Origin: Planctomycetota bacterium
GTDB taxonomy: Bacteria > Planctomycetota > UBA1135 > UBA2386
Direction: 5' to 3'
DNA length: 35,736 bases
Assembly: GCA_028281765.1 (NCBI GenBank)
Contig: JANQJF010000043.1
Span: 1 to 35,736 of the forward strand
Part shown: positions 22,529-30,752 of the stretch, one piece after another
Layout of the letters: every line of letters begins with the position of its first letter
Numbering within the stretch: position 1 is the first letter of the stretch
Notes under the pieces: model-generated
The model's input: only the letters and a program-made list of their open reading frames with translations
Told to the model about the DNA's origin: nothing
The model's database searches: none
Program-made: the position numbers and the translations under genes

Positions 22529-24526
22529 ATGTCGATCTCGATCGCTCTCGTCGCCGCGTTGAGCTGCCAAGCACCGGAGACTTCGCCCGCGCGTCCGAAC
22601 GTCATCCTGTGCATGACCGACGACCAGGGTTGGGGTGACGTCGGCTACCGCGACCACCCGCGGCTGAAGACCCCGCACCTCGACGCGATGGCCTCGGAGG
22701 GGGTACGCTTCGAGCGGTTCTACGCGGCTGCGCCGGTGTGCTCCCCGACCCGCGGTAGCTGCCTCACGGGGCGGCATCCGTTCCGCTACGGGGTGTTCGG
22801 CGCGAACCGCGGGCATTTGGCTGCGCAGGAGCAAAACCTCGCGATGTTGCTGCGCGCGCGTGGTTACCGCACCGGACACTTCGGCAAGTGGCACCTCGGC
22901 GTGATGACGACCGAGCACCGGGACAGCAATCGCGGCGGCAAGCAGAACAGCGCCAAGCACTACGCGCCGCCGTGGGAGCGGGGGTTCGACGTATGCTTCT
23001 CGACCGAGGCGAAGGTGCCGACGTTCGACCCGATGAAGAAGCCGGGGAGTGACGAGCCGTATGGCACGGCGTACTGGGATCACACGGGTGCGCGCGTGAC
23101 CGAGAATCTGGAGGGTGACGACTCGCGCGTCATCATGGACCGGGTCGTGCCGTTCGTGCGCGATGCCGCGCGGCGCGAGCAGCCGTTCTTCGCGGTCGTC
23201 TGGTTCCACGCGCCGCACCTGCCCGTGATCGCGGGGCCCGATCATCTCGCACGTTATGCGGACGTCGAGGATCGCAGCCTGCGGCACTACTTCGGGTGCG
23301 TTGCTGCGATCGACGATCAGATCGGGCGACTGCGGCGTGAGCTCGAGCAGGCCGGGGTGGCGCGAGACACCATGCTGTGGTTCTGCAGCGACAACGGACC
23401 CGAGGGGCGCGACGGACGGGCACCCGGGACGCAGGGGCCGCTTCGAGGGCGGAAGCGGAGCCTCTACGAGGGTGGAGTCCGCGTGCCGGCGTCACTCGTG
23501 TGGCCGGCGCGGCTGTCCAAGCGAGTCGTGGACACGGCGTGCACGACGTCCGACTACGTGCCGACCGTGCTCGATGCGCTCGGAGTCCCGCGCGGGCAAT
23601 GGCCAGCCCGACTCGACGGAGTCAGCCTGCTCCCGGTTCTCGCGGGTGAGACGCGGACGCGGTCGCGCCCGATCTGCTTCGAGCACGGCAAGGCGGCGTC
23701 GATCATCGAGGGTCGATACAAGCTGATCCGGCCGAAGCGCGACGCGCCGTGGGAGCTCTACGATCTGGTCGAGGATCCGCGCGAGGCCGTGGACATCGCC
23801 AGCGACCACGCCGCTCGGGTGCGGCGTCTGCGTCGAGCGTGGGAGAAATGGCACGCATCCTGCGATCGCAGCCGAGAGCGTCGGGATGTGCGCGTCGAGC
23901 CCGTGACGAAGAAGATGCGCGGCTGGATCGTGCACGTCGACCCCGCGTTGCTCGACGGTCCGGATGCCGAAGAGGGCGCACGCGCGCTGAGCATGCTCGA
24001 CAACCACCTCGAGCGCATCGCGCTCCTCGTCGACGAGCGCCGGAGGAAGGAGCTGCAGTCGCTCGAGATTTGGATCGAGCATGAGCACGAGGAGTTGTGG
24101 CCGATGCAGTACCACCCGAGTGCGGGGTGGTTGCGGTCGAAGGGGTACGACGAGCGGTTGGCGAAGAAGGTGCACATCCCGCGCGCGCGGGATCTGCTGT
24201 CACGGGCGCAGCTGGTGAAGCATCCCGCGGTGATCCTGCACGAACTCGCGCATGCGTATCACGATCAGGTGCTGGGGTTCGGCGAGGAGAAGATCGTCGC
24301 GGCGTTCGAGGCTGCGAAGGAAGCGCGGTCCTACGTGGGGGTGATGGCGCACACGGGGAAGAAGGTGCTCCACTACGCGATGAGCAATCACAAGGAGTAC
24401 TTCGCAGAGGGGACCGAGGCGTACTTGTATCGGAACGACTTCTATCCGTTCGTGCGAGCGGAGCTGGCGGTGCACGACCCGGGGTTGCATGCGGTGATGG
24501 TGGAGGTTTGGGGGGAGTTGCCGTAG
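22529..24526 (+). CDS. sulfatase fused to a C-terminal zinc metallopeptidase-like domain
   Basis: 665 residues. The N-terminus has a short hydrophobic segment that may be a signal peptide, followed by NVILCMTDDQGWGD, the metal-binding start of arylsulfatase A-type enzymes. The motif CSPTR (Cys71) is the formylglycine site. GYRTGHFGKWHLG, WFCSDNGPEG and LYEGGVRVPASLVWP are further family blocks, ending near residue 450 with WELYDLVEDPREAVD. From about 460 to 665 a second domain follows, with HELAHAYHDQ (His571, His575) and NHKEYFAEGTEAY about 50 residues later, a gluzincin-like zinc site with a likely third ligand Glu623 or Glu627. One chain thus carries two hydrolases. The second domain might act on peptides or be inactive. 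No closely similar two-domain enzyme is known to me. Confidence 0.9.
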   Translation: MSISIALVAALSCQAPETSPARPNVILCMTDDQGWGDVGYRDHPRLKTPHLDAMASEGVRFERFYAAAPVCSPTRGSCLTGRHPFRYGVFGANRGHLAAQEQNLAMLLRARGYRTGHFGKWHLGVMTTEHRDSNRGGKQNSAKHYAPPWERGFDVCFSTEAKVPTFDPMKKPGSDEPYGTAYWDHTGARVTENLEGDDSRVIMDRVVPFVRDAARREQPFFAVVWFHAPHLPVIAGPDHLARYADVEDRSLRHYFGCVAAIDDQIGRLRRELEQAGVARDTMLWFCSDNGPEGRDGRAPGTQGPLRGRKRSLYEGGVRVPASLVWPARLSKRVVDTACTTSDYVPTVLDALGVPRGQWPARLDGVSLLPVLAGETRTRSRPICFEHGKAASIIEGRYKLIRPKRDAPWELYDLVEDPREAVDIASDHAARVRRLRRAWEKWHASCDRSRERRDVRVEPVTKKMRGWIVHVDPALLDGPDAEEGARALSMLDNHLERIALLVDERRRKELQSLEIWIEHEHEELWPMQYHPSAGWLRSKGYDERLAKKVHIPRARDLLSRAQLVKHPAVILHELAHAYHDQVLGFGEEKIVAAFEAAKEARSYVGVMAHTGKKVLHYAMSNHKEYFAEGTEAYLYRNDFYPFVRAELAVHDPGLHAVMVEVWGELP

Positions 24527-24561
24527 GGTGGAGGGGTTTGCCCCGCCCCTCTCACTCCACC
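24527..24561 (+). terminator. possible bidirectional terminator hairpin
   Basis: GGTGGAG (24527-24533) pairs with CTCCACC (24555-24561), and GAGGGG (24531-24536) can instead pair with CCCCTC (24546-24551). It lies between two convergent genes and reaches the last codons of the minus-strand gene. A T-run is missing on both sides. Confidence 0.35.
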
Positions 24562-27149
24562 TTCACCTCGAACACCGCCTTAACCGCCTTCCTCTCCACC
24601 ACGGCCCGCGTCCCGTTCGCCTGGAGGTGCAGGTATCGCCGCCCGTGATGCTCCTCCAGCTCGCAATACCGCAGCCCGTACGCCATCTCTTCTCCTTCCG
24701 GTGACGTCGCGCGCAGACTCGCTTCGATCTGGCACTTTCTGTCCTTCGGCAGCAGGTCCGTCACGTCCACGCGGGTGATGATGCGCCAGTCTTCGGGACG
24801 CGTGTCTCCGTAGATGTCCCAGCTGCGCGCGGTGAATCCGGGGCCGCGTTCCAGGGTCACGGTGAAGCCGGATTGGGTGCGAACCACCTTCGGCTGCTCG
24901 GGTGAGTAGTCCACCTTTTCGAACGGTCGTAGCGCCGGGTCCCCGATGAGGATGCGGTTCGCGCCGCCGCCCTGCATGACGTAGCCGTCGCGTCCGTGGG
25001 GAGTGCCGATCTTCGCGATGTCGAGTCGCAGTTCGCCGCCCGCCGCCAGGAAGACGTCATCATAGGTCGACTTGATCGTTTCTCCGAGGCTCGCGCCATG
25101 GCGCAGCGCGAAGTCGGTCTCCATCGAGACGCTCATGCCGTGATTCGCGGCGACCGGTACGAGTAGGGCCGCGGCGCCGGCGTCGATCCACGCGAGTGCG
25201 AGGCTTTTGTCGCGCGCGAGTTCGTGGACGGTCGTGACGTCGGTGCGGCCGAACGTCGACACGATGTCACCCTCGACGAAGACGCGGCAGGTCGCGCCGG
25301 AGTGGCACGTCCCGCTCCACAGGATCGGGGACGCGAGGTCGAGTGCTGCGAACTCGCTCGCCAGAATGCGCGGCATCTCGCCCTCGGGATCGTGCCCGAC
25401 CTTGTTCTTCGCGTAGGTCCAGTGCTTGCTTCGATCGATGTTGCGGTGGTCGTCGAACATCCAGATCCCCTGGGGGTCACCGTTGCCAGTGAACTGGATC
25501 ACGGCGGCGTCACGCAGCCCGTCGAGAGTGCGGTCGACGAAATCTCGCTGCTCGGCGTCGTGAATCGAGACGTACGAATGCGAGCCTCGATACCCCGCCG
25601 AGAATGCGATCTGCGGGGCGGAGTTTTCGTAGAACAGTGACTTGTCGTTCGAAGTGATCGACACGCGACGCCATTCTTTCGAGGCTAGACCTTCTCGATG
25701 GAGCGCTTCGATACGCTTCCAGAGTTCTTGCACCGTGGCGTCGTCTTTCGCCGTCAGGTAGCCGAACGAGAAGTCGGCGAACATGTCCGCGTCGATCGTC
25801 GCCGAGCCGAGCAGGATCTGGCGGTGCAGGTTGATGTCGAGCGTATCCGGACGAAGGACGAACACCACGTTCTCCGGTGCGTGCTTCTGCAGCACCGCGC
25901 GAAGCTTCGCGAAGTCGCGGCCATCCCAGATCGCGACCTCGGCTCGGTGGAATTCGGTCGCAGCTCTTGCGGCGGCGACGAAGCCGGCGTCGCGCTTCGT
26001 GTCGAGAGCCGTGTGCACGACGAGATACGGACCGCGATTCGTGGTGAGCGGCGTCACTTCCGCGCGCACCGGCTCGTTGCGAGGTGCCTTGCCGCTCCCC
26101 GGCTTCGCGATCGGAGCGGGTGGCGCCACGAGTCCGAGCGCGATGCGCGCGTGCTTGGCGATCTCCGAGTCCGGGGCTTCCTCGATCACCTGTCGTCGAA
26201 TGCGCTTCGCGAGATCGAGGTCGCCGAGTCGCTCGTGTCGCACGGCCTGGAAGAACAGGACGTAGCCCCGCTGCGGGTCGTTCGGAAACAGCTCGAGCCA
26301 GCGGGATCCGGTCGCGAGCGCCTCCTCGTTCTTGCCCTGTCGACCCTGCGCGCCAGACAGATAGAACAGAGCCGTGTTCCGCTGCGACGGGAGGATGTCG
26401 GGGTCCTTCAGCGCGCGGGCGAAGAGCTTCTCGGCCTCGGCCATGTTGGCTTGCTCTGCGTCCGCGGAGCCACCGAGCGCGGCCGCGACTTGGAAGAACA
26501 GCTGTTGCCCCTGCGCGATCAGCGCGGCCGCGTTCGGCTTCGGGTCCTGGCGCTGCGGATCCTGCGGCTGCACGGACTCCAGGTCGATCGTGTAGGACCC
26601 GACCGCGAGTTCGATACGGCCCGTGCGATTGGTCACGACGATGGAGCCGGGCGTCTTCGCGACCGCGCGCGCGGAGCCCTCCAGCATCGCGATCCTGCAC
26701 GACTCCCCTTCGAACACGAGGTCGAAGCGCGACGGTCCCACGGCTTCGACGGTCGAATCGTCGGCGAGCGTTATCGTCACGGAGCGATTGCGCGGCACGC
26801 GCATCTGGTTGGTTTCGGCGAGTTCGCTCGCGGTCTCGACCCACGCGGTCGAGGCCGCAAGTTCGCGTTCCACGATCGAACCGCGCGGCGTCGCGGCCGG
26901 CAGGATCAACAGCAGCGCGACCAGGGATCCGGCGATCGCGAGCCAAGTGCCGACTCGGCGCAATGGCAGGGGCGCTTCGACTGGCTCACAGTAGAGCAAG
27001 TCCGTGAGAGCCCGTTCGGCGCGCTCGAACGAGCGGCACGCGTCGCACACCGCGAGATGGGCATTCAGTTCGATCGTCTGCTCCCGGTCGAGTTGTCCCT
27101 CGAGCGCTTGGAACAGCAGGGGTCGTACGGAGCTGCAGAGTTCGTTCAT
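24552..27149 (-). CDS. anti-sigma factor with FecR-like, TPR-like and C25-protease-like domains
   Basis: 865 residues. The start overlaps the sigma-factor stop (ATGA). The N-terminal zinc anti-sigma motif HLAVCDAC (His31, Cys35, Cys38) is followed by one membrane helix (67-86). Outside the membrane come a FecR-like beta domain (about 115-200) and helical TPR-like repeats (about 205-350), then a ~400-residue domain resembling gingipain-type peptidase C25: SGTCHSG with Cys615 and the closing block NRILIGDPALRPF. In active C25 enzymes a GHG motif supplies the catalytic His; here the corresponding place reads FTGNGDP (Asn556), so the domain may be inactive or use another His (for example in DDHRN). 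The C-terminal ~100 residues are a beta domain. It should hold its ECF sigma factor at the membrane until an external signal arrives. Confidence 0.85.
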   Translation of the reverse strand: MNELCSSVRPLLFQALEGQLDREQTIELNAHLAVCDACRSFERAERALTDLLYCEPVEAPLPLRRVGTWLAIAGSLVALLLILPAATPRGSIVERELAASTAWVETASELAETNQMRVPRNRSVTITLADDSTVEAVGPSRFDLVFEGESCRIAMLEGSARAVAKTPGSIVVTNRTGRIELAVGSYTIDLESVQPQDPQRQDPKPNAAALIAQGQQLFFQVAAALGGSADAEQANMAEAEKLFARALKDPDILPSQRNTALFYLSGAQGRQGKNEEALATGSRWLELFPNDPQRGYVLFFQAVRHERLGDLDLAKRIRRQVIEEAPDSEIAKHARIALGLVAPPAPIAKPGSGKAPRNEPVRAEVTPLTTNRGPYLVVHTALDTKRDAGFVAAARAATEFHRAEVAIWDGRDFAKLRAVLQKHAPENVVFVLRPDTLDINLHRQILLGSATIDADMFADFSFGYLTAKDDATVQELWKRIEALHREGLASKEWRRVSITSNDKSLFYENSAPQIAFSAGYRGSHSYVSIHDAEQRDFVDRTLDGLRDAAVIQFTGNGDPQGIWMFDDHRNIDRSKHWTYAKNKVGHDPEGEMPRILASEFAALDLASPILWSGTCHSGATCRVFVEGDIVSTFGRTDVTTVHELARDKSLALAWIDAGAAALLVPVAANHGMSVSMETDFALRHGASLGETIKSTYDDVFLAAGGELRLDIAKIGTPHGRDGYVMQGGGANRILIGDPALRPFEKVDYSPEQPKVVRTQSGFTVTLERGPGFTARSWDIYGDTRPEDWRIITRVDVTDLLPKDRKCQIEASLRATSPEGEEMAYGLRYCELEEHHGRRYLHLQANGTRAVVERKAVKAVFEVKVE

Positions 27150-27655
27150 GCTTCACCTCTCTCTCGCTCGATGTGCTCACGCAGCGCCTCGCGCGCCATG
27201 AAGAGCCGGCCACGCACCGTCGATACCGGCACGCCCGCGCGTTCTCCGATCTCCGCGTAGCTGAGGTGTTCGCGGTAGCGCCAGCTCAACACGTCTCGGA
27301 GGCTCGGGTCCAAGCGATCGACGAGATCCCAAACCCACTCGATCCGGTTCGGCCGTGCGGCGTCGTCCTCCAGTGGCACGAAGCGCTGCCGGCGACGCTG
27401 ATCGCGGAAGTGGTCGGTCACGCAGTTGCGCGCGATGCGACCGATCCAGGCTTCGAGTCTGGTGACATCCTGGAGCCTCGCGAGCTGTCGGAACGTCCGA
27501 CACCAGATTTCCTGCACGACCTCTTCGAGGGCGTGCGGATCGCGCATCTCACGCGACACGATGCGCCGCACGGGCGCATCGAAGTGTCGCACGAGGTCCG
27601 TGAACCGTGCGTGGTCCCCGGCGAGGACGGCGTCGATCGTGGAGCGGGGATTCAT
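27146..27655 (-). CDS. ECF sigma-70 family RNA polymerase sigma factor
   Basis: The ATG at 27655 is preceded by AGGAGG (27665-27670) at 9 nt spacing and gives 169 residues; the longer ORF from 27778 overlaps the divergent methyltransferase gene and is rejected. Region 2 (ALEEVVQEIWCRTFRQL, then LEAWIGRIARNCVTDHFRD) and region 4 (LSYAEIGERAGVPVSTVRGR) are both present and there is no region 1 or 3, as in ECF sigmas. Coupled to the anti-sigma gene downstream. An upstream GGGAAACC element on the minus strand might be a self-recognised -35, but this is speculative. Confidence 0.94.
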   Translation of the reverse strand: MNPRSTIDAVLAGDHARFTDLVRHFDAPVRRIVSREMRDPHALEEVVQEIWCRTFRQLARLQDVTRLEAWIGRIARNCVTDHFRDQRRRQRFVPLEDDAARPNRIEWVWDLVDRLDPSLRDVLSWRYREHLSYAEIGERAGVPVSTVRGRLFMAREALREHIERERGEA

Positions 27656-27664
27656 CAATCGCGA

Positions 27665-27670
27665 CCTCCT
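27665..27670 (-). promoter_or_regulatory. ribosome binding site fixing the sigma-factor start
   Basis: AGGAGG on the minus strand, 9 nt before the ATG at 27655. It is the strongest Shine-Dalgarno sequence noticed in this part of the window and rules out the longer upstream start. Confidence 0.8.
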
Positions 27671-27771
27671 GACGCCTGGCGCCGAGCGATCGTCAAAGGA
27701 ATCTCGCCACGATAGCGGTTTCCCGAGCCCGTGCTGTGTGAGGAGCAGAGACGCCGTACGATCCTGCCCCC

Positions 27772-28644
27772 ATGCCACGTCGTCAGATCGTGCTCGCCGA
27801 CAACCTCGACTACCTCCGCGAGGCAGAGTCCGAGTCGGTCGACCTGATCTACATCGATCCGCCGTTTAACACCGGTCGACGGCAAGAGCGGCACCGCATT
27901 TCGGTCGAGCAGGACGACGAAGGAGACCGCACCGGATTCCAGGGCCGCCGCTATCGCACCGTCGACCGCGGGGCGTCGGGCTACGACGACCGTTTCGACG
28001 ACTTCCTGGCGTTTCTCGAACCCCGCCTCCGTGAAGCGCATCGATTGCTCCGGCCGCACGGCTGCTTCTTCCTGCACATCGACTACCGCGAAGTGCACTA
28101 CTGCAAGGTGCTTCTCGACCGGGTCTTCGGGCGCGATTGCTTCCAGAACGAAATCATCTGGGCCTACGATTACGGCGCGCGTTCGAAGAAGCGGTGGTCG
28201 GCGAAGCACGACAACATCCTCTGGTACACGCGCGATCCGAAGCAGTACACGTTCCACTTCGACGAGATGGACCGGATCCCGTACATGGCGCCCGGTCTCG
28301 TCGGCAAGGAGAAGGCCGCGCGCGGCAAGACTCCGACCGACGTCTGGTGGCATACGATCGTGAGTCCGAGTGGCAAGGAGAAGACCGGCTACGCGACGCA
28401 GAAGCCGCTCGGCGTGCTCGACCGGATCGTCAAGGTGCACTCGGATCCCGGAGATCTCGTGCTCGACTTCTTCGCAGGGAGCGGGACGACTGGTGAGTCG
28501 GCAGCACGGCTGGATCGTCAGTTCGTGCTGGTGGACCACAGCGCCGAGGCCGTCGACGTCATGGCGCGTCGGCTGGCGCGGTTCGAGCCGGAGGTGTTGG
28601 GGCGTGACGAGAATGCCGCGACACGCGCGGCTGATCCGTCCTGA
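27772..28644 (+). CDS. orphan site-specific DNA methyltransferase (beta-type order)
   Basis: 290 residues. Catalytic motif IV, DPPFN (29-33), comes before SAM motif I FAGSGTT (234-240), the order of beta-class N6-adenine and N4-cytosine methyltransferases such as CcrM. KTGYATQKPLGVLDRIV is the usual segment just before motif I. No restriction gene or specificity subunit is adjacent, so it looks like a solitary regulatory or epigenetic methylase. The target sequence and the base cannot be read from the protein. Divergent from the sigma-factor gene; TACGAT 9 nt upstream of the ATG is a possible -10 box. Confidence 0.92.
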   Translation: MPRRQIVLADNLDYLREAESESVDLIYIDPPFNTGRRQERHRISVEQDDEGDRTGFQGRRYRTVDRGASGYDDRFDDFLAFLEPRLREAHRLLRPHGCFFLHIDYREVHYCKVLLDRVFGRDCFQNEIIWAYDYGARSKKRWSAKHDNILWYTRDPKQYTFHFDEMDRIPYMAPGLVGKEKAARGKTPTDVWWHTIVSPSGKEKTGYATQKPLGVLDRIVKVHSDPGDLVLDFFAGSGTTGESAARLDRQFVLVDHSAEAVDVMARRLARFEPEVLGRDENAATRAADPS

Positions 28645-28669
28645 CGCGAACGGCCCTCGGACATAGCAT
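28641..28669 (+). promoter_or_regulatory. putative promoter, leaderless start of the sulfatase-SGNH gene
   Basis: CTGACG (28641-28646) and TAGCAT (28664-28669) are 17 nt apart and resemble -35 and -10 boxes. The -10 ends 7 nt before the ATG at 28677 and no Shine-Dalgarno sequence intervenes. The -35 box overlaps the end of the preceding gene. Confidence 0.5.
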
Positions 28670-28676
28670 TTCGGGC

Positions 28677-30719
28677 ATGACACCGCTCCGCTTCGCCGCA
28701 TCGCTGCTCATCGCCCTGACGGCCGTCGCGTTCCTGCCCGCGCAGGACAAGCGGCCGAACGTCCTGTGGATCTACGTGGAGGACATGAACCCGTGGTTCG
28801 GGTGCGACGGCCACGACGTGGTCGAGACTCCGGTCGTCGACCGGCTCGCGAAGAATGGCGTTCGCTTTTCGCGTTGCTACATGCCGGCCGGGGTGTGTTC
28901 GGCGACGCGGTCTGCGGTCATCACCGGAGCGATGCAGACGACGCACGGGGTGCACAACCATCGCAGCGCGCGCGCGAACTTCCGCGGCCAGCCGATGGAT
29001 CCCGACTACGACGCGATTCGATTGCCGGATGGCGTGCGCACCGTGCCGGAGCTGTTCCGTGCCGCGGGCTACTACACGTTCAATCAGGGCAAGACCGACT
29101 ACAACTTCGTCCACGACGTGCGCGATCTCTACGACCGGCAGAACGGTCAGATGAACCTCGGGCGCATCGACCTCGCGAAGGTGTGGTTGCGCGTCAAGGA
29201 ATCGGGGAAGCCGTTCTTCGGGCAGTTCCAATTGCGAGGTGGAAAGAACAACGCGCCCAAGCGGGTCGATCGTTCGAGCGTCTCCGTGCCGCCGTACTAC
29301 CCGGACGTCCCTCTCGTGCGTGAAGAGATCGCGTACCACTACGACTGCGTGCGCAAGACCGATCGCGAGGTCGGCACGATCCTCGCGTCACTGGACGCGG
29401 CCGGCATGCGAGAGAACACGATCGTGTTTTTCTTCACCGACCACGGCTTCCGCATGCACCGCCACAAGCAGTTCCTCTACGAGGGCGGCATTCGTGTGCC
29501 GTGCGTCGTCTCGGGGCCCGGTGTCAGTGAGGGAGTCGCGCGCGCCGACCTCGTCAGCGGCATCGATCTCGGGCCGACGGCGCTGGCGCTCGCGGGGATC
29601 GCGTTCGACGCTTCGATGGAGGGGCGAAATGTCTTCGCGGACGACTACGAACCGCGACGATTCGTCGTCGCCGCGCGCGACCGCTGCGACTACACGATCG
29701 AACGGATCCGTGCGCTCGTCACGAAGCGCTACAAGTACCTCCGCAACTACCTGACGGATCGTCCGTACATGCAGCCGCACTACCGCGATCCGTGGCCCGT
29801 CACGCAGGAGATGCGGCGCATGGCTGCGGCGGGGGAGCTGAACGCGACGCAGCTCGCGTTCTACGGCGCCGACCGTCCGGCGGAAGAGCTCTACGATCTC
29901 GACGCGGACCCACACGAGGTGCGGAATCTCGTCGCTGATCCGGCGCACGCGGACGCGCTGCGTGAGCATCGCGAAGTGCTCGCTGGGTGGATTCGCGAGA
30001 CGGGAGATCAGGGGCAACGGACGGAGTCCGCTGCCGGGCTCCGCGCCGCGCTGCGCCGATGGGGCGACAAGTGCGTCAACCCGGAGTACGAGCCGGTGCG
30101 CACCGCGATGCTGCGCGAGGACGCGAGCAAGTCGCAGGTCTTGATCCTCGGCGACTCGATCTCGATGGGATACGGGCCGACCGTGCGCAAGGCCCTGTGG
30201 AGTGATGCGATCGTCACGCGGCCGCGCGAGAACTGTCAGGGCACGACGCACGGCATCGCCCGCGTCGACGCGTGGCTCGCGATGGCGCCGGCGAAGTGGG
30301 ACGTGATCTGGTTCAACTTCGGACTGCACGACCTCAAGCGCGTGCACCCGAAGACGCGCCGCAACTCGAACGACCCTGACCATCCGCGTCAGGCCGAGCC
30401 AGAGACGTATCGCAAGCAGCTTCGCGAGATCGCGCAGAGACTCACGGCGACCGGGGCGCGGCTCGTGTTCTGCACGACGACGCCCGTTCCCGAGGGGGTC
30501 CGCCCGCGCCGGGACGTCACGGACCCGGACCGCTACAACGCGATCGCGAAGGAGGTCATGCGCGAGTTCGACATCGAGGTGTTCGATCTATGCGAGTTCG
30601 CGACCGCTCGACTCGCGGAGATCCAGCGGCCCCGGGACGTGCACTTCTCGCGGGAGGGATCGGCCGTGCTCGGACGAGCAGTGGCGAAACGAATCCGGGC
30701 TGTGCTTCCGAAGAGGTAG
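28677..30719 (+). CDS. secreted sulfatase fused to an SGNH/GDSL hydrolase domain
   Basis: 680 residues with a signal peptide (LLIALTAVAFLPAQ). The sulfatase part (about 25-450) starts NVLWIYVEDMNPWFG and has CSATR (Cys74), the C-x-A-x-R form of the formylglycine site, FFFTDHGFRMHRHKQFLYEGG (given here only as its family block around residue 250) and ELYDLDADPHEVRNL. The second domain (about 487-680) starts VLILGDSIS, with the nucleophile Ser494, then NFGLHDLK in place of the usual GxND block, and closes with DVHFSREG, the Asp-His pair of SGNH esterases. A sulfatase and an acyl- or acetyl-esterase in one chain suggest attack on sulfated and acylated polysaccharide, as in marine planctomycetes. 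The substrate is inferred only. Confidence 0.93.
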   Translation: MTPLRFAASLLIALTAVAFLPAQDKRPNVLWIYVEDMNPWFGCDGHDVVETPVVDRLAKNGVRFSRCYMPAGVCSATRSAVITGAMQTTHGVHNHRSARANFRGQPMDPDYDAIRLPDGVRTVPELFRAAGYYTFNQGKTDYNFVHDVRDLYDRQNGQMNLGRIDLAKVWLRVKESGKPFFGQFQLRGGKNNAPKRVDRSSVSVPPYYPDVPLVREEIAYHYDCVRKTDREVGTILASLDAAGMRENTIVFFFTDHGFRMHRHKQFLYEGGIRVPCVVSGPGVSEGVARADLVSGIDLGPTALALAGIAFDASMEGRNVFADDYEPRRFVVAARDRCDYTIERIRALVTKRYKYLRNYLTDRPYMQPHYRDPWPVTQEMRRMAAAGELNATQLAFYGADRPAEELYDLDADPHEVRNLVADPAHADALREHREVLAGWIRETGDQGQRTESAAGLRAALRRWGDKCVNPEYEPVRTAMLREDASKSQVLILGDSISMGYGPTVRKALWSDAIVTRPRENCQGTTHGIARVDAWLAMAPAKWDVIWFNFGLHDLKRVHPKTRRNSNDPDHPRQAEPETYRKQLREIAQRLTATGARLVFCTTTPVPEGVRPRRDVTDPDRYNAIAKEVMREFDIEVFDLCEFATARLAEIQRPRDVHFSREGSAVLGRAVAKRIRAVLPKR

Positions 30720-30752
30720 CCGCGGCCGCTACCCTGAGGTCGAGGAGTCACG

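Noticed and set aside
25698..27260. A 520-codon plus-strand frame opposite the anti-sigma gene
   Set aside because: Shadow of a gene with clear zinc-finger, FecR-like and C25-like segments.
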